64,000 bases of DNA, from the NCBI GenBank assembly GCA_031841125.1, contig CM063113.1, forward strand, positions 19,241,312 to 19,305,311. The letters run 5' to 3'. Each line of letters begins with the position of its first letter. Position 1 is the stretch's first letter. The position numbers and the translations under genes were made by a program. Source of the DNA: Acanthococcus lagerstroemiae. Taxonomy: Eukaryota; Arthropoda; Insecta; Hemiptera; Eriococcidae. Shown here piece by piece: positions 15,900-27,349 of this stretch. The notes beneath the pieces are model-generated. The model was not told the origin of the DNA and ran no database searches. It saw nothing but the letters and a program-made list of their open reading frames with translations.

Positions 15900-16685
15900 T
15901 TATTCATTTTCTTGAACTAATGTGGTTATGAAAGGTTTACTATTTTCAGCTTTCCATTTTTCAGAATCATTAAACATAGCTTCAACAATTTTTGAGACTT
16001 CTTTATCTCTACCTACACATAAAGAGTTCAAATTAGATTCTGTTGGAACAATATAATTTTCAATACAACATGCTCTACTCTTTTTTAAAGAACCTACTAC
16101 GTTTGATACAAAAGTAGGACAGAACACAAGCATAGAATACCATAAATCTGACATTACACCTCGTGTTTTACTATAAACTGTTTTAAATTCTTTTCTAAAC
16201 TTTAATAAATTCTTATCAAATTCTACCTGAAATACACCTCTAGCTGTAAGTTGGATTGGTTCTTTATGTAGTGGATGATTCTTTTCATCTAGAAACACTA
16301 AGAGATACTTACGTGCTGAAATATAGTCTGTATCTCCTTTTACCCAATAACCAGCAAAAGAGTAATCATCTCGAGAAAGTCTGATAAGTTTAAGTTGGCG
16401 TCTAATGATTAAAATACGATTTTTATCGATAATCCTACCTTGAATTGATCCATCTCGAGTCTCAATTGTGTGCGGTTTTGTATTTACAAAATGTTCTACA
16501 CAGCTGGCACCTGAACATGACTCGTTGCAACTTTTTCTCCACTCACAAGACATCAAATTTTCATTAGACATCCAGAGGCCTACAGGTTCTTGATTAATCA
16601 CTTTCACTGATGGTATCTTTTTAGATACACAATGTGTAGAGTCATCAAAATTAAAGTTATTGCTTTTACTTTCAATCATTTCCAT
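15900..16685 (-). CDS. TIR-encoded 261-aa protein, DUF5895-like (right copy)
   Basis: Identical in protein sequence to the left copy at 2336-3121 and transcribed towards the element interior. It is convergent with the capsid-side genes: its stop is about 36 bases from the end of the 46-aa gene. The two copies give the element a doubled gene dose. Because they lie in inverted repeats, recombination can keep them identical. The same cysteine cluster and the same doubtful DUF5895 resemblance apply. Confidence 0.8.
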   Translation of the reverse strand: MEMIESKSNNFNFDDSTHCVSKKIPSVKVINQEPVGLWMSNENLMSCEWRKSCNESCSGASCVEHFVNTKPHTIETRDGSIQGRIIDKNRILIIRRQLKLIRLSRDDYSFAGYWVKGDTDYISARKYLLVFLDEKNHPLHKEPIQLTARGVFQVEFDKNLLKFRKEFKTVYSKTRGVMSDLWYSMLVFCPTFVSNVVGSLKKSRACCIENYIVPTESNLNSLCVGRDKEVSKIVEAMFNDSEKWKAENSKPFITTLVQENE

Positions 16686-16736
16686 TTTATAATATATAAT
16701 TTTTTTTTTTTTTTTTAAACTAGGTTATCAATTTTC
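16683..16736 (-). promoter_or_regulatory. Promoter-like block of TIR gene, right copy
   Basis: On the minus strand GAAAATTGATAACCTAGTTT (16717-16736), an A tract, and TATATATTATAAAATG with the start codon at 16685-16683. It mirrors 2285-2338. Confidence 0.6.
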
Positions 16737-16930
16737 GATTTTTATTTTTTTATTATTTTTATTTTTTATTTTTATTATTTTTTTTATTTTTTATTTATTA
16801 TTTTTTTTTTTTTTTTAGTATTAAGATTACAAACAAAAATTACTTGAAATCCAAGTTAGAAAAAAAAAAGTGGTCTGATAAAAAAAATGGAAACTCGACC
16901 ACTTTATATTACAATATCAATTCTTTTAAC

Positions 16931-17360
16931 ACCAACACAAAAATGTGAACTCGGTCTAGGATTACACAAAACTTACACACAAATGTGAACTTGGTTACAG
17001 AGAACAAAACTTACACAGAAAAGTGTTTTCAACAGTGAATGTACAAAAATGTGACTTCAACAGCGAATGCCCAGAAAAGTGTTTTCAACAGTGAATGTAC
17101 AAAAATGTGAACTCGATTCAGAGAGAACAATACTTACACAGAAATATGAACTCGGTCTAGGATTGTACAGAACTTACACAGAAAAATGTTTTCAACAGAA
17201 AATTTACAGAAATGTGAGCTCGATTCAGAGAGAACAGAACTCACTCAGAAAAATGTTTTCAACAGTGAATGCTCAGAAATGTGAACTCGGTCCAGAGAGA
17301 ACAGAACTCACTCAGAAAAATTTTTTTCAACAGTAAATTACAGAAATGTGAACTCGGTCC
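16931..17360 (-). repeat. Subterminal repeat array in right TIR
   Basis: Mirror image of 1661-2090, with about eight cagaaatgtgaactcgg-type units. The plus-strand open frame at 17067-17336 only reflects the repeats. Confidence 0.8.
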
Positions 17361-17384
17361 AGAACCATACCTTTCTATACTACT

Positions 17385-17390
17385 GATATG
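17385..17390. repeat. Target-site duplication, right copy (GATATG)
   Basis: Matches 1631-1636 exactly. Joining the two flanks reconstructs an uninterrupted host sequence with one GATATG. Confidence 0.93.
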
Positions 17391-18828
17391 TAATGCATCT
17401 TCAAATTTGTTTCCAACTCTGTAAGTCACTCTTGAAGACTCTCGAAGGCTCTATTATACTTGTGTAAGTTTCTGTGAAGTTTCTTACGTTTAATTCCCAT
17501 TTTTGAAATCGTTCATCTAAATCATTTCGACGTTAGTAATACCGCGTACAATAAGCCGGAAGCACAACGCGTAAGATTCAATTCTGACAAAGCCTACATC
17601 AAATCGACTACACGAATAAATGGAAACGAAACAGTCGGCGGATAGCAGACCCGAAGATAGATACTTATAAGCCTGTAAGATGTATAGGCTTCTACATTGG
17701 AAATAAGAGACGGTGATATTGAAGACCGATGCTGAAACTGCCTTTCACCTTCACTCCAGGCTTCCACGGAACAAACAGGGAAATCGATGCAGGTCGTGTA
17801 CGCAATCAAGAAAAGTAAACAGCGCTAGTGCTTCAAGCTTCAACTGGGTTAGCAATTCATTCTCCGCCATTATGGAGAGGAAGTCATCCGTAGCAATCAG
17901 CAGCGTTTCGGAGACAAATATGAAACGAAATACAGCGACTGCTCTCGACTAGAGAAACTGATGATAAAATACGATGAAAGGGTTTAAGACTTTGAACGAC
18001 GACGTCTGCTGTGGTTGTAATTCGTTATTAGCTGATTTAGTGAATCGAATAACGTTCGCGTATTCATTATAGCTTCACGTTCACATTTTCCTAGCAATGG
18101 TTTGACGAGAAAATGATTTGAAATTAAGTAGGAACGCTTTTGCGATGATTGTCAGCGAAATTGCAACATCGGTCGGATGTCATTGCGGAACACCATGTAA
18201 CGAGATTTTCAAGCTCTTACAAAATCTGTATAGGCATGTTTTTTTCTCTGTGATGTCGTGACAACCCCGTAGCACCGGGGAGGGAATACCTCCTAGGGTC
18301 TACTGCCAGCTGTCATCACCTACCTTCTAGCAGAAAGGGTTGCTCTCGTAAAAAAGTGATTGTACTCTCCTCCGGGAAAAGTATTCGCGCTTAACCTGTG
18401 TAGTGAGTATTTCATCTTACTGATATTTTCAAGATATATTCGGAGAGGAATTTTCAGCGCTAGTGAGAATGTCATGTTCTGATTTTAACAATTTACCAAG
18501 CTACAAAAAGCTAAGGTACGGTACCCTATTACCGCCACCCTTAATTTTATCGAGTGTCACGTCGACCCTAATTACCTTAGCGAAACGATTGCGACATTTC
18601 TGAATAGAGAATTTAGTTTTTTATCATCCCAGGGGGTAACAATTTTGAAAATCGTTGCCCAAAAACATTTATAACGTCTCTAGAAAAGGTCACCCGTTGG
18701 CGGACTTAGGACACTAGGGTTCCTCTTTGTAGTTTATTGCACTATTCCTCAGATTGCTGTTAAGGATGAGCCCAATAGCCCTTTTTTTATGGCCAAAGTG
18801 AGAATATTACTGAGTTCTATCCCTTTGA
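17391..18828. other. Host DNA, no gene recognised
   Basis: No convincing coding region, RNA gene or transposon. Short open frames around 17594-17952 do not resemble known proteins. Confidence 0.5.
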
Positions 18829-19182
18829 CTTCGGTTGGGCAGATGGCATGGCCAGCTGAACTTTTACCTCACGCAGGTGATGAGCGGCCATGGTGTCTTC
18901 AACAAGTACCTGCACCTGATGGACATAGCAGAAAGCCCCCCGTACTCCTACTGCGCTGTAGGAATGTGGGATGATAATGCCTGGCACACCCTGTTCGAGT
19001 GTCCGACATTTGACCAAGAGAGGGAAGAAACGGCGGCTGCCTTCCGTAACGCGGGCGTTAGGCCGCTTACACCGGAGAATCTGGTCCCGACAATGCTGAA
19101 GAGTAGAGCGGGATGGGATCAGGCCGCGGCCTTTGTGAAGAAGACGTTGGGCCGCAAGATGGAACTGGAGTGGCAGAGATGA
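18829..19182 (+). pseudogene. R1-like LINE ORF2 C-terminal fragment
   Basis: About 117 codons matching the last part of an R1-clade reverse transcriptase: RWHGQLNFYLTQVMSGHG, then a Cys/His finger ending WHTLFECPTF, then the final helical tail KMELEWQR. The same protein end is found in the larger R1-like copy at 20628-22090 (minus), where the corresponding words are GALNFHLTQVLSGHG and WHTLFECEAW. An in-frame stop immediately upstream (18826) and the lack of any palm domain show a 5'-truncated dead copy. Confidence 0.8.
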
Positions 19183-19370
19183 AGGCAGCGGACACAGCAC
19201 CCTATGCCGACACTCACCATCCCACCGACATCGACGACGACGACGATGTCGCTGTTGCCAACAACTGACGAAGAAGATGATCCGACGCAACTCGACAGCG
19301 AAGAAAAAGAAGAACATGATGCACATTCGCCGCCGTGTAGAGGCGAAACGAGAAATGGGGGAAGCAGGAG

Positions 19371-20340
19371 CTACCACAGATTGATCCCTCCTATCCTAAT
19401 GCAGGCCCATTCTGGGCATTTCCGGGATGGGGGTACGGTGTCCCGGGGCCAATTTGGTATGCGTGCATCACCACACGTCCCACCATCATCGATCCCTTTG
19501 ACTTCACTGGGTGCAGGATACTCTAGTCCCAGTGCTTCGCATCTTGTCCCGGCTGTTGCTGAGCATTGACATATGATATAGATCGAGGTTTCTTCCTCTT
19601 CTTCACAGTACCTACAGGAACCGCTTTTCACCACTCCTATTTTATACATGTGTTTTGTGGCCCCTTGACCAGTCAGTAGTCCGACCATGAGCGTTGCATG
19701 TTTCCTGTCAAACTCTAGTAGGAACATGGAGTACTTACTGGGGGCGTCCGCTATCAGTGTTTTGATGACTTTCATGCCACTGGTGATCCGCCAGTGCATT
19801 TTCGTCTGCTTACTTATCCAAGCCTTCACTTTGGATTTTATGACACTGTATGCTACAGGAAGACACGGCCTAGGTGTTGCCAGTTCCTTTTTTATGCCCT
19901 CGTTGGCTAGCTTTCCAGCGATCATGTTTCCTTTTATGCCACAGTGTCCCGGTGTCCATAGTATGGTGACCCGATTCTCCTGGGCAAGGGTGTACAATTT
20001 GTTAACGCAGTCCGCCACCACCAGGGATGTAGTTCGGTGTGACGATAGTTCTTTAATAGCCGTTTGGCTGTCTGTACAGATATAGATCTGCTGGCTTCTG
20101 TCAATGGCCACCGTGATCGCCATTACCTCTGCTTGGAGGATAGTGACGCCCTCACCCAGTGCCACTGGATAGTTGTAGCTCCGTTTGCATTCGTGATTCC
20201 GATTCCTACACCTTCATCATTCTTAAAGGTATCTGTAAGCCGCGCAGGCTCCTGCTTGGCCACTTCTTTTCCCAAGCCTCTCGTGTGGGTGTCAGTGCAT
20301 AGTATGACTTATCTCTAAGAAGTGTTCCACCGCGATTCTA
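19371..20340 (-). pseudogene. LINE RNase H domain fragment
   Basis: The minus-strand frame 19371-20165 gives an RNase H-like domain: LQAEVMAITVAID with its Glu, IYICTDSQTAIKEL with its Asp, and LWTPGHCGIKGNMIA with His. This is followed by a linker and a Cys-rich finger (SCRYCEEEEETS...CQC). Weak continuation lies upstream to about 20340 in other frames (KNDEGVGIGI-like). Such ends belong to LINEs that carry RNase H after the reverse transcriptase, and to related insect copies. No reverse transcriptase is attached, so this is a dead fragment. Confidence 0.75.
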
Positions 20341-20614
20341 CCCTTCGGCATCCCAAAACATTTGTCCGTCGTCTCCTGCGGCTAGGGTAAACTCAATTTT
20401 GCTTACTTGATTCAAAAAATAATACGAAATACTAAACGAAAATGAGAGGAGCTAGGCATACAATGAAAACTAATAATATTCGATAATTCTCGACAGAGGT
20501 AAGAAATCTTGACATTATAAAAATGACCAAATAAAACGTAATACTTAGCCGATACTGGAACGGTCCTGGAGCAATTAGCAGCGAATTCGATGATGGTCTC
20601 GGGGTATTTTGCCT

Positions 20615-20627
20615 TCATGATCGGGTT
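20615..20627. repeat. 13-bp target duplication, left (TCATGATCGGGTT)
   Basis: TCATGATCGGGTT here and at 22091-22103 bracket the R1-like copy. The length fits target duplications made by R1-clade elements. Confidence 0.75.
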
Positions 20628-22090
20628 ATGTGTGGTGGGACGTATGGCGATGCACGCATGCCAAAGTGGCCCCTATGACACCGCACCCCCGGCCACAGGA
20701 ACTACCCTTTCGAGCATCGCGTCAGTGACCAGAGGGACGCCTTGGGGCCGGGCCCGAGCCCCCATTTCTACGTGCCGGAACGGTACGCGCGTCCTAACAG
20801 GGCCACCATGGGGTTCCCTACTGACCGAGGTCCACACTCCCAGAGCGCTCGCCTGGAAATTTCAGGTCCCCCACGGCCGGACGCGCTGCCTCTCTTCACT
20901 CACCCCTCACCTCCTCGTCTTGGTCTGTGTGTCGACGCAGGCAGGTGGTGGCGACGGGTGAGCCCTGCCGGTGGGTCCGCAGTGCAGCTGCAGCAGCTCT
21001 TCTCTAGGATGGTATAGAGTTCACCTCCTGATCGATGGTGTGGGCCGAGCTTGATGAATCGCCGGCCCTCTGTCTCGACCACTCCGTCTCCATCTTCTTC
21101 TTCATGATGGCCGAGACAAAGACCGACACCCGGTTCCAGCTGCTTCCGTTCTTCATCACTTCCGGAACCAGGGTGTCCGGCGCGAGACGGCTGCTCACGC
21201 CGACGTCGTCGTCCTCCTCTTCATCGTCGCCGCCGGGATCGATCGCTGTTGTGGCCATCCCGCGCCTCTCCTGCTCCCAGGCCTCACACTCGAACAGGGT
21301 GTGCCAAGGTGTGTCCTCCGCCCCTCGATCACAGTGCGCGCACACGGGGCTCGGCGCTATCGACATCCGATATAGGTACGTGCCGAAACACCCGTGGCCG
21401 CTCAGTACTTGGGTAAGGTGGAAGTTAAGCGCTCCGTGCGTTCTTCCTACCCATCTGTCGAGGTCGCGTATCAGCGCTCGGGTCCACTCGCCCTTGGTCG
21501 AATGGGCGAGCGCGTCCTTCCACTTCCGAAGCGTGTCCTGCTGGATGACTCGCTTGACCCGAAGTGCCTCCCGTTTCGTCTTCGCTTTCTTCTTCGCACC
21601 GTATACCGCCGCAATTTCGCCGACCTTGAGTTCGATCGGCGGTATACGCGCTAACACGCCTACTGCATCCGAAGAAACAGTGCGGTACGCACTGACACAC
21701 CTTATCGCGGCTTTTCGCTGGATCTTCTCCATCTCCGCTCTCCTGTATAGTATCTCGATGGCGTCGGCGAATACTGGCGCCCCGTATAGGAGGACCGACA
21801 TGATGACGTTGACGTACATCATACGTCGCTGCTCTCTCGGCCCCCCTAGGTTCGACATCAGACGGGACAGCTGGCCGGCTACTCGATCCGCCTTCTCAGC
21901 TGCCCGTCGGAAGTGCTCTCGGAAATGCAACTTCCCGTCGAACCACAGCCCCAGGTACTTCAGGGCTGTACAGAGCCCAATCTCCACACCTTTCAGGACA
22001 AAGGTGGGTGGGCTGTACTTGCGTCGCGTCGTGAACAGAACCGCTTCTGTCTTCTGAACCGCTAAGCACAGCCCCGCCGACTCGATCCAT
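20628..22090 (-). mobile_element. 5'-truncated R1-like LINE copy
   Basis: A GC-rich minus-strand insert bounded by 13-bp direct repeats. Its 5' end (22090) begins within the reverse transcriptase thumb, directly at WIESAGLCLAVQKTEAVLF. The coding part runs to 21004: KYLGLWFDGKLHF, MSVLLYGAPVF, a long helical linker, LTQVLSGHGCFGTYLY and a C2-H-C finger. The remaining 376 bases are its 3' untranslated region. The frame is uninterrupted, so the copy is young despite truncation. Sequence before 22090 belongs to the target, not the element. Confidence 0.82.
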
Positions 22091-22103
22091 TCATGATCGG
22101 GTT
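22091..22103. repeat. 13-bp target duplication, right (TCATGATCGGGTT)
   Basis: Second copy of the direct repeat that brackets the R1-like insert (see 20615-20627). Confidence 0.75.
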
Positions 22104-24400
22104 GCCTCGCGGTGGCATGGCCTCTACCAATTCGCGCCGTGGATCGGTCTGGACTCGAAACGAGCTCTCGACACTGTGTGGACGCTTTGTGGAGACCTAG
22201 ATCTTGTACAGCAGCTTTCCGTATCCTTGAATCTAAGTACAATTTTCAATCACAGCGTGCGCTTGCAGATTTTGAAGTAACCATCCAGAACTCCCTCCGA
22301 GGTCTATGGCGATCACAGGGTGCAGATTTCACCTCTTACAAACATAGTTCAGAAAAGTACTGGGCTTGGGTCTGGTATCGCGGATTACATGAAAGAGACT
22401 GCATATGGAAAGTGGACCCGCTCCACATTTGGCTTGCCATTCCTTGACCACGAAGGTACAGTCCGCAGTTTGTACTTCTTCATTTTCTAACCTATTACTT
22501 TCTGTTCGCAATCCATACACGGCCTCTCAAGTGTGCTTACAGACTGGTTCGCAATTCACACCTCGTTTTTTGCCTTCGGTTCGCAATTCGGTCTTCCCCG
22601 AAATACAATATGGATACCGAAACGTAAATTTTGAAAGTTGCTGCATTCGATTCTGACATTGAATTGTCAAAAATTTCAAAATTGAGGCATTTGTAGCTCG
22701 GGGACGGAAACTCAGAATTGAAGAGCTGTATAAATGTAAAATTACAGTCCAACGACTAGTAGCGAGACTGTGACGATAATTCAGTACAAATATGTTTTCA
22801 GGAAATTCTTCAACGTGCTGTTGGGCTTTTATTGTCTAAAAACTTCGATCTCAAACTTTCTGAATAAAATATCGAAATATAAAAAAAAGTCTTTGGGTCG
22901 TTGCACTCGAAATTGCTATAGATTTTTGATCGAATCTGAATTTCAGCGAAATTGAATTTCCACTTTTGAGGTGGGGCAAAACGAATTGACGGGGAGAATC
23001 CAGGTGTTAAATAGTGGTCATTTAGGTCATTTTTCTTCGAATATTCGATCAGATATTGCATTCAACAGCTCGAAGCCTTAACGTGGATATGAAAAATTAT
23101 AATTATTTTTAGTTTTAAATTCAAAGTGATTTTCCACATCGTCGGGAAACCAATCTATAAGAAAATTGTGTATCCTTTTCCGATGCCTCGCAGCAGGGGT
23201 CGATTCTGTTGACCACGGCGCGACCTTTCCAAACTCAACTGAAGCTGGTTGAGTTCCTGCGCTAATCCGCCGAAAATACCCCAATCGTTTAAACTGTACC
23301 TCATATTTCATTGTTAGTGTTCGCGGTCGTGTACGTGGTACGTGTGCCACGTGCAAATTTCAAAAAGCTCGCTAACGTTACGATCGTTAACGTCGACCAT
23401 GCCGGGGAAAACGAAAATTCAGTAACATTTTTTCCAGCCTTCCATTAAAAGCGTTCTTTCTATTGCTCTCTCGCCAACTCGAATAGGTATACTTATAGCC
23501 TGAGAGCCTCGGTATACCTGCGTATAATATACGAATTCTAAATGAAATTTTCAGTCGTTGTAAAGCCTCGGATCTAATCGTGGCGAAGGCGAAACGAGGT
23601 ATTCAAATCGATGTATTCATATTTCATCGGATGTAATCGAAATTTTAACAACTTTTTTATTCTCACACGTATAACGAACGTACGAAGGAGAGAAACGGGT
23701 AAACGTTCCCATTTTGTTTTTAGTTTCCAATTCCAGAATACAGAAGAGTTAAAGAGTAGGGGCAAAAAAAAAAAAAAAAAGTCTAGTCGAACGATATGTT
23801 ATGTATAAATCAACGAAAGAATGAAAAAGAACGAAGGGAAAGTGGAAAGTCTATTCGAACCTACTCGTGAACGTGTCGAGCTGAAAATTGAAAAGACGAA
23901 AATAGTGACCCGGATAAAAGGATCGTATTTGGTCGGTGAGATGAAAATTGAATACTCTTGGTTATTATTAAAGGGGTAAAAAGTTAATCCTCCGTCATTT
24001 TTTTTTCTAAATGCGGAATCGGATTGACGTGAGGCAAACGCGAAACGAGGATCTTCAGGTGGCGAAATCTAGTTTCTTATTCCGAGGAAATATTTTCTTT
24101 CCGAGGAAAAAGGGGACTATGATGTACCACCAGATTTTGAATTTTAAATGAGAACATATTGAGCAAACTATCAGAGTGGTGGTAGATTCTATCTGTTTTT
24201 CTATCTTCCGCAAACAAAAAGGGGCCACGGGGAAGGAGTAATAATAAATTGGGAAAATAAACTGTTCGGCGATGTCCTTAGTAGTGCGGGGCTCGGCGGC
24301 GGACTGTTTACCTGTAACCGAAGAAGAAAATCACGCCTGAGTATGAAATCCCCCAACTGACCTTCTATTACTAATTTGATATCAATTACGTAACTAACAG
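22104..24400. other. Host DNA, no gene recognised
   Basis: No protein family recognised. On the minus strand, bases from about 22150 through the target site and on to about 20540 (skipping the LINE) form a plausible open frame containing EAMPPRGNPIMKAKYPE, possibly an old exon cut by the LINE. An A17 run lies at 23764-23780. Confidence 0.4.
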
Positions 24401-25187
24401 GGTGAGACAAATCAGTGTGCACCTGTCCCTGATCCAACTTGACGCCAGACCAGTGGCGGGAGTACGTACTCCCTCGGCCCGTACGAACCCCCAGAACTGC
24501 GACGCCATCAGCGGCTCAGCCTCGCGTACGTAATCCCTCCCACCAACTCACACCAATGTGAGGCTGGCCGCAGCACTTAGCGGGGGAGTACATTGTCGCC
24601 GGAGCTAGGCTAACCACCGACAACTTTGCATAGTAACTCCCCCTCAGTACTTTGCTCTATTTGAGGTTTGTAAGACTTAACTTACAGCACCGGCTCGCAG
24701 GACAGCAGTGTTGATCAAGCACTGACCTACGAGTTTCTTAGTAATACTATCGTATCCAATTACTGTAACATTAATTAACCAATCGCAGAGTATATAGTAA
24801 ATTTTCGCAAGTCAGTAAAGTACACAGAAAATTTGTATCCGCACAAACTACACAAGCTGACCGACAATCTACAGTTCTACACTATCGAGCTATCCGAGCA
24901 GCCCCTACTGTTCACACCCTCGTTTTAGAAACTAGTTGCTATTCAGCCTGACTTCTGCAACTTCCGATGCATTTGCAAAGTCGAGGTTAGGTGTAGTGAT
25001 GCCCAAAAATCGATTATCCAATTTTTCCATCATGAAAAAAACAATCAAGTCGATTTATTGTAGGAAAACATTGATTAATCGATTTTAATCGATTATTTTG
25101 GTATGTTGCTGTCATGAAAAAATTGAAAATGTAAAATAAAAGACAAAATAAGTCAACTTGTAGGTACTTTCTCTCTATATACCAAAG
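24401..25187. other. Unassigned; possible promoter or LTR-like stretch
   Basis: GC-richer DNA at 24430-24760 with repeated gtacgtac(t)cc words is followed by AGAGTATATAGTAAA (24786 onward) and CAGTAAAGTACACAG, which resembles a TATA-initiator region such as in an LTR. No paired copy or TG...CA limits could be fixed. Bases 25000-25115 are rich in AATCGATT palindromes. Confidence 0.25.
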
Positions 25188-25613
25188 AAGTAAAATCCGC
25201 CGCCATTGCCGCCACCGCCGCCTCCGGGAGAACTCTCTATATGTATACTAAACAAGGGGGCTTCGCCGTCAAAATCAGAAAAATTGCAGGGGCAGATCAG
25301 CTACTTTCAAGGACATAATCTGTTCTAACATAAAAGATCTCCAAGTTTTAAGACATAACCGACATAATAAGACATAAAAAGACATAATGACATAATAATT
25401 ACCCAAAACTCCTAAAAAGTAAAATCCGCCGCCACCGCCACCTCCGGGAGAAAAAAACGCACTGCGGATTGCCTATCTAAAAATCAGAAAAGTTGTAGGG
25501 ACTGATCAGCTACTTTCAAGGACATAATCTGTTCTAACGTAAAAGATCTCCAGGTTTTAAGACATACCCGACATAATAAGAGATAAAAAGACATATAATG
25601 ACATAATTACCCT
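25188..25613. repeat. Tandem duplication of a ~230-bp unit
   Basis: Two copies starting at 25188 and about 25420. Both contain gtaaaatccgccgcca, cctccgggaga, gatcagctactttcaagga, cataatctgttctaac and agacataa words in the same order, with small differences. The stretch ends in a short (gacataat)n-like run. Confidence 0.8.
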
Positions 25614-25627
25614 ACCTTTCCCCTTAA

Positions 25628-27030
25628 TTGCTCAATTTTCCAGGGGTAGCCTACCCACGGAGGGGTTTATGGTTGAGGAGGGAGCTCTTGAAGGGGGAGG
25701 AGGGCCCTGTGGGGGCGTGGGCTGTGGATGGAGATGGTGGCCCTGGGTGGGGGGGATTAAGATGAGTAAGAAGACCTGGTGGAGGAGAAAGTCCTTGATG
25801 AGAGAGGGGACCAGGAAGAGAAATGACCGTGGTGCGGGAAGGGCTGGTGGCGGTGTGGGGTCTTGAAGGGGAAGTGCTCTCGGGGGAGGGGTGGTCATGG
25901 TGGTGAGAGCTCCTGGGTGGTTGACCAGGGATCTTCAAGGGGTTGAAGGACCATAGTGAGGACAGGGACTGTGAAGGGAGATAAAGCCCAGGGGGTGATG
26001 GTGGGCGAAAGGTCCTCGTGGCGGGCCATTAAGGAAGGAGAGGCCCGGAGGTGTAAGAGATACTCATGGTGGAGGAGAAAGTTCCTGAAGGGGAGTAAAA
26101 CCACGGTGGTGTGGAGACTGTAGAGGGAGATAAAGGCCCCGGGTGGGGGGGGGTAATGGTGAGTAAGAGGTTCTGGTGGAGGAGGAAGTCCTTGGTGAGA
26201 GAGGCGGCCGGGAGAGCGAATGAAGACCATGGTGCGGAAAGTTCTGGTCCCGAGGAGGGGGTCTTGAGGGGAACGGTTCTCATGGGGGAGGGGTGGTCAT
26301 GGTGGTGGAAGCTCCTGGTTGGAGGACCAGGGGATCTTCGAGGTGGCTGAGCGAAGAAGCCGTAGGGTGATGGAGCCGCGGAAAGGGAGGGCTGTAGAGA
26401 GAGGGACTAAGGCCGCCATTGGGGAGGGAGTAGAGATTGCGGATTCCCTACCCTGTGTAGAAATACAATCTCAAAACCTAAATATTATTCAGTAATTGAC
26501 TACTGAATTGTGATTAATTTATCAATCCGCTTAGTCAGTCTCGGAAATATGTTGACGTTGAATGTAAATCCGTTCAGTATAATTTTCTCGTTGGTAAATA
26601 AAGCAATAATCATTCTCCGTCTTTATTTCGAGTTATTTAGAAGAAGGGTTTACTATACCCTGCCCCACTAATTGCTCATTTCTCCAAGGGTAGCCTACCT
26701 CTAGGAGGTGGTTCATGATGGAGAGAGCTCCAGAATGGGGAGGAGATCCATGAGGGCGTGGCCTCAGGAGGGGATAAAGACCCTGGGTGGTGGGGAGTAA
26801 TGGTGAGTAAGAGGTCCTGGTGAAGGAGGAAGTCATGGGTGAAAGAGGAACCGGGGAGGGGAATGAAAGCCATGGTGCGGGAGGGGCTGGTGGCGGGGGT
26901 CCGAAGGGGAAGGGTGGTCATAGTGGTGAGAGCTCCTGAGTGTAGGACCAGGGGATTCTTGAGGGAGTTGGAACGAGGAGGCCGCAGTGGAGGAGCAGCG
27001 GAAGGGGAAGGCTGTAGCGAGGGATTAAGG
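25628..27030. repeat. GA-rich degenerate satellite-like block
   Basis: Purine-rich DNA on the plus strand with recurring words: aattgctca..tttcca.gggtagcctacc at 25628 and 26667, ggtgagtaagaggt.ctggtg at 26156 and 26800, and ggggaggggtggtcatggtggtg at 25883 and 26286. Three or so diverged copies of a 450-550-bp unit. The long open frames on both strands arise from the low-complexity sequence and are not genes. An AT-rich spacer separates copies at 26450-26640. Confidence 0.7.
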
Positions 27031-27340
27031 CCGCCTCATTCATTTTCAGTCCTCTTCCTCTTCAATCTAAATTTCTAGAACTGGGTTAAAGATGTTGGGT
27101 GGTGAGGGGTCCTTCTGCTTTACACCTTTCCTAATCTCAAATTTATCTTCACAATTCTCTAGTTTAATTTTGGCTTCCGATTTAGAATAAATTTCACTCA
27201 AAATGTTAATTATCTTTGACGGTACTCCTTGTCTAGACAGTGTTGACCAGATAATGTTGTGATAGAAGAAATCAAAAACTACGTTAAAATCGGTAAATGT
27301 GATTGCAATTCTGATTTGTCATTCTTTGGCTTTTTCTAAG
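27031..27340. other. Unassigned AT-rich spacer
   Basis: No gene or repeat recognised. Confidence 0.4.
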
Positions 27341-27349
27341 ATTTTGATA

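Larger units (their letters stand above)
1637..17384 (+). mobile_element. Near-intact Maverick/Polinton (adintovirus-like) element
   Basis: A 15,748-bp element bounded by 1,520-bp terminal inverted repeats and a 6-bp GATATG duplication. It begins with AG and ends with CT, as Polintons do. It encodes the Polinton hallmark set in one direction: protein-primed PolB, retrovirus-type integrase, packaging ATPase, adenain-like protease, penton and double-jelly-roll capsid proteins. It also has a DUF8207-like protein, a PLA2-domain protein and a gene in each TIR. All large genes are open. The only frame break seen is in an A14 run at the protease N-terminus. TIRs of equal length with no difference where compared suggest recent insertion or ongoing gene conversion. 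Base composition is far more AT-rich than the flanks, except for a GC-rich block at 3640-4180. Confidence 0.96.
15865..17384 (-). repeat. Right terminal inverted repeat (1,520 bp)
   Basis: Inverted copy of 1637-3156, with equal length. Every stretch compared is identical, including the homopolymer runs. It holds the second copy of the 261-aa gene and the subterminal array. Confidence 0.95.

Noticed and set aside
1637..17384. Contamination by a free virus contig
   Set aside because: Both ends join host DNA through a matching 6-bp duplication, which supports true integration.
24401..25000. A complete solo LTR with TATA box
   Set aside because: A TATA-like region is visible, but no TG...CA limits, target duplication or second copy could be fixed.
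25632..26350. Long proline- or glycine-rich open frames on both strands
   Set aside because: They follow from GA-rich low-complexity DNA and lack any domain.
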